Source of the DNA: Thermoplasmata archaeon
Lineage (GTDB): Archaea > Thermoplasmatota > Thermoplasmata > Thermoplasmatales > B87-G9
Length of the DNA: 5,902 nucleotides
Assembly (NCBI GenBank): GCA_003649695.1
Contig: QMSR01000055.1
Span: 1 to 5,902 of the forward strand
Reading direction: 5' to 3'
Below the pieces are notes generated by a model. It searched no databases. It was given only the letters and a program-made list of their open reading frames with translations, and was not told the origin of the DNA. Within the stretch, counting starts at the first letter, position 1; every line of letters starts with the position of its first letter. Positions 3,301 through 5,902 of the stretch are shown piece by piece. Both the position numbers and the translations under genes were made by a program.

Positions 3301-5902
3301 CAGGGTCCGGGAGCCCGGTATCCTCCATGAGCGGGTGTACCCTTTGAAGAAGTTATCGGCTTTTATTGTGAGGTTGCGCTCTGATAAGTCCCATATCTCA
3401 ACAACAGTATCCGCATGTCTGAACCCGATGTTCGCGATTTCAGCATTGATCGACACGAAATCACCATTCTCAGGATCCGGGGGGTCATGAGTGATATTCA
3501 GTACTGCGGGGTCTCTCGAGGGTTTGACCGATACGAGTTTATCTGCGCAGTTGTTCGTCGCATTGATCTCCTCAATCTCTGATACAATCTCTGCATGGAT
3601 CATGTGATTTCCCGTGCTTGCCTGCCATGTCGCGGTGATTTCCTCAGTTACATTTTCCACAACCGGAACAGTCATATCTCGCAGTACATTCTTACATTCG
3701 TATCTGTCAATATCAGCCACGACCGGGTAATCACCCACTTTCATGATGTGGATTGTTTTTTCATGTATCCACGGGCACCAGTTGCCGGGTAGTGAACCAT
3801 CGTCGTATGTGTGGGTGAAGAGAACGTGGTCGTCTGCATCGGTGATGATCAGGTATGAGATCGCTGATGTGACCAGTTCCTCGAAATGCACCCTGATCGC
3901 ATCACTCCCGTGTGTAATAGTCAGCGATTCGCCATACCATTTCTCGGTGAGATTCCTTGTCAGGTGGTCTTCCAGGGTGAACTGAAGTGATCCGTCTGCG
4001 GTTCCATTGAGAGAAACCGTGATGTTCGCAGAATCGCCATCCACGACATCCGGAGGATGGATATGTACCCCGGTGACCGCGAAATCGACGGTTGGTTTGA
4101 TATAGGTGTATACGACCCCGAAGTTGTTCTCTTCGTCGGTCTCGCATACCGCCTGCCCGGGATCGACATAGACCACAGCAGCATGGCTGCCGGCAGCAGG
4201 CGTCCAGTCAGCCGAGACGTCTCGAGACCCGTTCCTGCCGATAGTCTCATCGAATGATGCAATCACGGGTCCTGCATAAAAATCAGCATGTACGGGGTGA
4301 TCGCCGTCGACGTATCCATAGAGCGAGATGGTGTCTCCCGGCATCACAACCCATGCCGGATCAGAGATTTTAACCGTGCCGGTGCTACCTGTGACCTCCA
4401 GGGTCGTTTCAACGCATGAGAGATTCACACATACACAGTCGACACCTGTGTAACTAACGGTCTTCATCTGATCGCCAATCATTCCCGGATCTGAAGAGTT
4501 GTAAGTTTCTTTGAATGTGCAGTCGTACACATCGATTCGGGCGTCTGAGGCAGTACCTGTGTTCATGATAGTGGCGGTGATCGTTGCAGGGTCGGCTGTG
4601 ATCGCAGACACTGAAAAATCCGCGCCTGCAACTTCAACAACGCTCATGAGTTCGTTGTTGGTCTCATCGGTCTCAGACACATTGTCTTCCGCATCTGCAA
4701 CCACCCGGATCTCATGGGTGTTTGCAACGGCAGTCCATGTTGTAGTGAGGGTTGTTGATTCTCCGGCTGCAAGTGTTATCTCTCTTAAATCGATACGCGT
4801 GTTATCCACAAGGAACGAGACATCAGATGTTGCCGGCAGCACACCAATGTTTCTTACGGTGACATCGATCTCTACGGTCTCAGCATCCTGCATCGATTCC
4901 TCCGGAGTGATATCGATGTGAGTGATCGATAGATCACAGCCTTCAACAAGGATCTCTTTGCTCAGTCTGTTGTTTGTAAAATCGAGTTCCGGAATGCTTT
5001 CGTTCTCATTCACCACCGCTGTTATGTTGTGCGGTCCGGCAGGATATGCGCTCCAGTTCGAAGGGAGCGGTTCCTTTACCATGTACTCATATTTATCGAT
5101 GGTGAGATTGGCGAAATTCGTTGTGTTCAGACAGATATACAGGGTATCGCCACCGATCTCCGGGGTCAGGATATCGGTAAAATCGTTGATAGATGCTTCG
5201 TAATAGCCATAACTTTCTGTGTACGTTCCGTTTGATATGGTGAGCCGGGTGTCCCCAAGAAGCTTCAGATGCGGAAAGTGCAGCCGGATCCAGTCCGCGC
5301 CCGGGTGCCGGAGGGTCCAGCAATGACCCGCAGACGACGGCATCGATGTCTGGTATGTCAGATGGTATGGCACAGTACCCCGGTCATACACCAGGATGTC
5401 TCCGACCCCGTCTGTCGTGGTCGTTACCGGGTTGCCCATGACCGGATCCTCCGGCTCGATTGTAAGGTTGGTTACCGAGAGGTCTGAATGGTAGACGCAG
5501 AGCATATCGTCCAGTTCCTCATCACCTGTTACAATCGTGATATTGTGGCACCCCTCTGTAGCAGTCCAGTGAAATACTGCGGTCCCGGTCTCGTTGTGTG
5601 CGATCGAGAGGGTGGTATTTGCTACAGCCACGTCATCGATCCGCAGCAGAACTTCGGTTGTGGTAGCGACTCCTGGGTTTCTGACACCGGCGGATATCGT
5701 TACATTATCCCCGGCGAGAGGGGTCTCCGGGTCAAACGTGATCTCTGTGATCTCAGGCGATAGTTTTCTGGTCAGCTCATTGTTTGTTTCATTGGTCTCA
5801 TTTATATTATTTTCTTCATCTACAATTGCAACGATGTAATCCCTGTCGGTTGGGAATGTGATACTCTTCAATTCATAATCACAAAAATCGATGTTCCCAT
5901 CA
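391..5902 (-). CDS. Giant CARDB/CUB-like/DUF3344 surface protein with C-terminal membrane anchor (partial, 5' end off window)
   Basis: This very long secreted-type protein is probably an adhesive or structural cell-surface stalk; that role is inferred from architecture and no enzyme motif is seen. Counting the TTG at 5869..5871 as residue 1, domains run: CARDB A 41-128; CARDB with CUB-like insert B 129-310; CARDB C 311-415; inserted modules D 416-592, E 593-783, F 784-993, G 994-1182; CARDB-like H 1183-1316; DUF3344 about 1330-1618; CARDB I 1620-1727; Gly-rich linker 1728-1780; membrane helix about 1784-1803; 23-residue tail. CARDB repeats end in an E-x-x-E-x-N-N type signature, for example residues 398-406, 767-774 and 976-984. 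I counted about 45 N-x-S/T sequons by hand, nearly all outside the anchor. The frame stays open upstream (DGNIDFCDYEL, then K2), so the TTG is not the start, and the signal peptide is not visible. The stop is TAG at 391..393. It stands alone here, with no neighbour to indicate an operon. Confidence 0.95.
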   Translation of the reverse strand, partial: DGNIDFCDYELKSITFPTDRDYIVAIVDEENNINETNETNNELTRKLSPEITEITFDPETPLAGDNVTISAGVRNPGVATTTEVLLRIDDVAVANTTLSIAHNETGTAVFHWTATEGCHNITIVTGDEELDDMLCVYHSDLSVTNLTIEPEDPVMGNPVTTTTDGVGDILVYDRGTVPYHLTYQTSMPSSAGHCWTLRHPGADWIRLHFPHLKLLGDTRLTISNGTYTESYGYYEASINDFTDILTPEIGGDTLYICLNTTNFANLTIDKYEYMVKEPLPSNWSAYPAGPHNITAVVNENESIPELDFTNNRLSKEILVEGCDLSITHIDITPEESMQDAETVEIDVTVRNIGVLPATSDVSFLVDNTRIDLREITLAAGESTTLTTTWTAVANTHEIRVVADAEDNVSETDETNNELMSVVEVAGADFSVSAITADPATITATIMNTGTASDARIDVYDCTFKETYNSSDPGMIGDQMKTVSYTGVDCVCVNLSCVETTLEVTGSTGTVKISDPAWVVMPGDTISLYGYVDGDHPVHADFYAGPVIASFDETIGRNGSRDVSADWTPAAGSHAAVVYVDPGQAVCETDEENNFGVVYTYIKPTVDFAVTGVHIHPPDVVDGDSANITVSLNGTADGSLQFTLEDHLTRNLTEKWYGESLTITHGSDAIRVHFEELVTSAISYLIITDADDHVLFTHTYDDGSLPGNWCPWIHEKTIHIMKVGDYPVVADIDRYECKNVLRDMTVPVVENVTEEITATWQASTGNHMIHAEIVSEIEEINATNNCADKLVSVKPSRDPAVLNITHDPPDPENGDFVSINAEIANIGFRHADTVVEIWDLSERNLTIKADNFFKGYTRSWRIPGSRTLTGIGADMTGVHFESIDTTVSGDHSLYVYDASGAEIADYSYCKHDDLWVWGRGDFLTVSFNCKWGDMPEGFRIDGYAHKKLLNKTTVSLGSGETACMNATMNATTGWHVIEAVIDPEDRIDEINESNNMLCKSMWVKGPDLTPVSIRANSDGKISAVVRNIGDAGAENVTVSFCKEVNYSYSRMRFCGPETERIKHRDATKIRVRFKDMKIYGNLYIKDKDGVIVDEYSGKASDIWTEWVHGDTVKIVADARCKVGVPLSSFEIDRYEYEFEDEIIDLDAGKQIRVTGDAPCGYEAPYNLSVWVDVGDTILESDEDNNNKRVMVYVDLVADGIRFVSPDRYMLCLDAEKFTIDGCITNGGAEDTIAVPVSDFNVTLEVRHLHSDGAVGDAVFNITEYVGEPFYAGSRKIRFEFDPNDKFETGGNYTVSLTVDSSGDVCESSGLYTGGEDNNATSVEVFVHNSSGYTGGGNLINVAQGEVRGKVVYTVGDSRYGKKMGPGEEKTVRYAEFVTDDADDIEFARIFVYWFAYHSESGRGIPDLADVDVAFNGHALNKAGNYSDNPCATLNDYGYGLYSYDVTNHITGDGNDVATVKNNNADAYATMGVHAIGLLVAYDDGKGPLTKYWVNEGADIMMAANDRYPTGLPSGDCVTTASFKGVERNDTENVNAALLTILGMHSAYSPDDLFSNPGDVYEFNDHPVGSVKSTSHWTKPDYIGYPIDFNKNKKWDSVTDYLKYGDNLVEIRSKGNYMMPGNAFLRLIFPPDLNVINLSAPEITVVGAQHSINTTIRNDGRSDAHDFNVTFYIDGKQMVRIPHLDLPAGENMTLHLYNWTPMMLVHVYNLTAAADVLSGEDWTEIETDNNAMSKHVLIEEGGFGNQTGPRGTGGGSNPTGGKFTEEITGRVMQGMKEFLSVGGGGGAGMFSLTEWIMKGAVWLALLSLVCLGYMIEQRSYEGAKVPHATSETSLMTWG
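394..690 (-). other. C-terminal Gly-rich linker, transmembrane helix and tail
   Basis: Residues 1728-1826 form the anchor. The linker has two Gly clusters (around 1729-1748 and 1770-1776) flanking an E-I-T-G-R-V-M-Q-G-M-K-E-F segment (1754-1766). A hydrophobic helix follows at about 1784-1803, coded by 463..522, with core VWLALLSLVCLGYMI. The 23-residue tail starts E-Q-R and is the likely cytoplasmic side. The likely role is to hold the ectodomain on the cytoplasmic membrane, projecting through the envelope. No PGF-CTERM or LPXTG motif is seen. Confidence 0.8.
691..1014 (-). other. CARDB domain I (membrane-proximal)
   Basis: Residues 1620-1727 form a plain CARDB unit: D-L-N-V-I-N-L at the start, I-N-T-T-I-R-N-D-G (1640-1648), V-T-F-Y-I-D-G (1657-1663), L-P-A-G-E-N-M-T-L (1674-1682), Y-N-W-T-P (1685-1689), and the closing EIETDNN (1712-1718). 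It contains six N-x-S/T sequons (1625, 1641, 1656, 1679, 1686, 1697). It links DUF3344 to the Gly-rich spacer and the anchor. Confidence 0.85.
1018..1884 (-). other. DUF3344 domain
   Basis: Residues about 1330-1618 match what I know of DUF3344, a domain of unknown function largely seen in methanogen-type archaeal surface proteins. Supporting landmarks are the G-x-V-V-Y-T-V-G-D-S entry (1337-1345), the A-R-I-F-V-Y-W strand (1376-1382), Y-D-V-T-N-H-I (1432-1438), G-L-L-V-A-Y (1465-1470), Y-W-V-N-E-G-A-D (1480-1487), and G-D-N-L-V-E-I-R (1593-1600) before the closing strand N-A-F-L-R-L-I (1610-1616). C1419 and C1505 could pair. The exact boundaries are my estimate. Confidence 0.75.
1924..2325 (-). 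other. CARDB-like domain H
   Basis: Residues 1183-1316 form a longer, divergent CARDB-like unit without a CUB-like insert. It has the D-L-V-A-D-G-I opening (1183-1189), I-T-N-G-G-A-E (1212-1218) at the V-x-N-x-G turn, an F-x-F-D-P-N-D strand, and a G-G-E-D-N-N signature (1302-1307). C1200, C1211 and C1294 fall here. It sits directly before the DUF3344 domain, joined by a G-Y-T-G-G-G linker at 1320-1325. Confidence 0.65.
2488..2709 (-). repeat. CUB-like insert in CARDB module G
   Basis: Residues 1055-1128 lie inside CARDB module G (994-1182). Landmarks are K-I-R-V-R-F-K-D-M (1057-1065), N-L-Y-I-K-D-K-D-G (1070-1078), D-E-Y-S-G (1082-1086), D-I-W-T-E-W-V-H-G-D-T-V (1090-1101), and S-F-E-I-D-R-Y-E-Y (1117-1125). 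This is the best-preserved copy. C1030, C1043, C1109 and C1148 flank or lie in the insert. The host CARDB ends in ESDEDNNN (1168-1175). Confidence 0.7.
3067..3288 (-). repeat. CUB-like insert in CARDB module F
   Basis: Residues 862-935 lie inside CARDB module F (784-993). Landmarks are G-V-H-F-E-S-I-D-T (866-874), L-Y-V-Y-D-A-S-G (882-889), D-D-L-W-V-W-G-R-G-D (901-910), and G-F-R-I-D-G-Y (926-932). The L-Y-V-Y-D and G-F-x-x-x-x-Y elements are the points where the similarity to canonical CUB domains is clearest. The CARDB part resumes with an L-G-S-G-E-T strand (945-950) and ends with DEINESNN (977-984). Confidence 0.68.
3694..3906 (-). repeat. CUB-like insert in CARDB module E
   Basis: Residues 656-726 lie inside CARDB module E (593-783). 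Landmarks are A-I-R-V-H-F-E-E-L (658-666), an I-I-T-D-A-D-D hairpin (675-681) at the place of V-Y-D-x-x-G in other copies, W-C-P-W (697-700), and A-D-I-D-R-Y-E-C (719-726). The CARDB resumes at 731 with V-T-E-E-I-T-A-T-W-Q-A (741-751) and ends in EINATNN (768-774). C698 and C725 both fall in the insert and may form a disulfide. Confidence 0.65.
4270..4467 (-). repeat. CUB-like insert in CARDB module D (shortened, Cys-rich)
   Basis: Residues 469-534 sit inside CARDB module D (416-592). The insert is recognisable by its order of strands: V-D-C-V-C-V-N-L (477-484) where other copies have I-R-V-H-F, then a V-x-x-x-G-x-V hairpin, W-V-V-M-P-G-D-T-I-S-L (507-517), and H-A-D-F-Y-A-G (528-534) in place of the I-D-x-Y-E-Y closing strand. 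It is the shortest copy and is the only one with a C-x-C-x4-C cluster (479, 481, 486). The host CARDB ends with C576-E-T-D-E-E-N-N. Confidence 0.5.
4627..4941 (-). other. CARDB domain C (plain repeat)
   Basis: Residues 311-415 are the cleanest CARDB copy in the window and carry no insert. They show C-D-L-S-I-T-H-I at the start, V-E-I-D-V-T-V-R-N-I-G (333-343), L-A-A-G-E-S-T-T-L (367-375), T-T-W-T-A (377-381), H-E-I-R-V-V (386-391) and the closing SETDETNN signature (399-406). This copy is a useful template for judging what is inserted in modules B, D, E, F and G. Confidence 0.88.
5077..5295 (-). repeat. CUB-like insert in CARDB module B
   Basis: Residues 193-265 form an insert between two halves of a CARDB domain (129-310). 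The landmarks shared with the other copies are W-I-R-L-H-F (194-199), a central beta hairpin, G-G-D-T-L (240-244) and the closing I-D-K-Y-E-Y (258-263). The CARDB part resumes with a G-P-H-N-I-T strand (279-284) and ends in F-T-N-N (298-301). The first CARDB half looks shortened: the usual V-x-N-x-G turn after the P-V-M-G-N-P-V stretch (143-149) is absent. The CUB assignment is by pattern, not by search. Confidence 0.6.
5488..5751 (-). other. CARDB domain A (plain repeat, degenerate end)
   Basis: Residues 41-128 follow the CARDB pattern: an opening I-x-x-I-x-x-x-P strand, the G-D-N-V-T-I strand, V-R-N-P-G turn, and the W-T-A-x-x-G-x-H-N-I strand near residue 102. The usual closing E-x-x-E-x-N-N signature is missing; the module ends instead in an acidic GDEELDD stretch (116-122). 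C108 and C125 lie in the same module and could pair. CARDB is known as an immunoglobulin-like beta-sandwich of surface proteins. Confidence 0.75.

Noticed and set aside
391..5902. CRISPR array or tandem nucleotide repeat within the large gene
   Set aside because: Repetition is at the protein-domain level with strong sequence divergence. No regularly spaced identical nucleotide repeats were seen.

Overview
The window looks archaeal, most likely from the methanogen/anaerobic-methanotroph side of the Euryarchaeota (Methanomicrobia in the broad sense, possibly an ANME-1/Methanophagales-type lineage). The evidence is one gene's architecture: CARDB repeats, a DUF3344 domain, dense N-glycosylation sequons and a C-terminal membrane anchor. 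I know this combination from methanogen-type surface proteins. The lineage is an inference from family knowledge; there is no rRNA or housekeeping gene here to confirm it.

About 93% of the window (391..5902, minus strand) is a single giant open reading frame. It ends at a TAG at 391..393 and is still open at the right edge, so the true N-terminus, signal peptide and promoter lie outside. The apparent TTG start at 5869..5871 is almost certainly an internal leucine: ten more in-frame codons precede it and continue a repeat module. Residue numbers below count from that TTG as residue 1. The visible part is 1,836 residues.

From N- to C-terminus (right to left) the protein reads: tail of an inserted module; plain CARDB A; module B; plain CARDB C; modules D, E, F and G; CARDB-like H; a DUF3344 domain; CARDB I; a Gly-rich linker; one transmembrane helix; and a short charged tail. 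Modules B, D, E, F and G are CARDB domains, each carrying an extra beta-rich insert that resembles a CUB domain. The protein is best read as a long, glycosylated, cell-surface stalk anchored at its C-terminus, probably for adhesion, aggregation or cell-envelope structure. No catalytic motif was recognised.

The left 390 bases (1..390) hold no gene I can support. They contain a REP-like imperfect inverted repeat (164..214), an 11-base direct repeat (30..40 and 90..100), and a perfect 12-base AT palindrome (381..392) that overlaps the stop codon and resembles an archaeal TATA box. Open frames on the plus strand and short minus-strand frames are shadows of the large gene or translations of the repeat.
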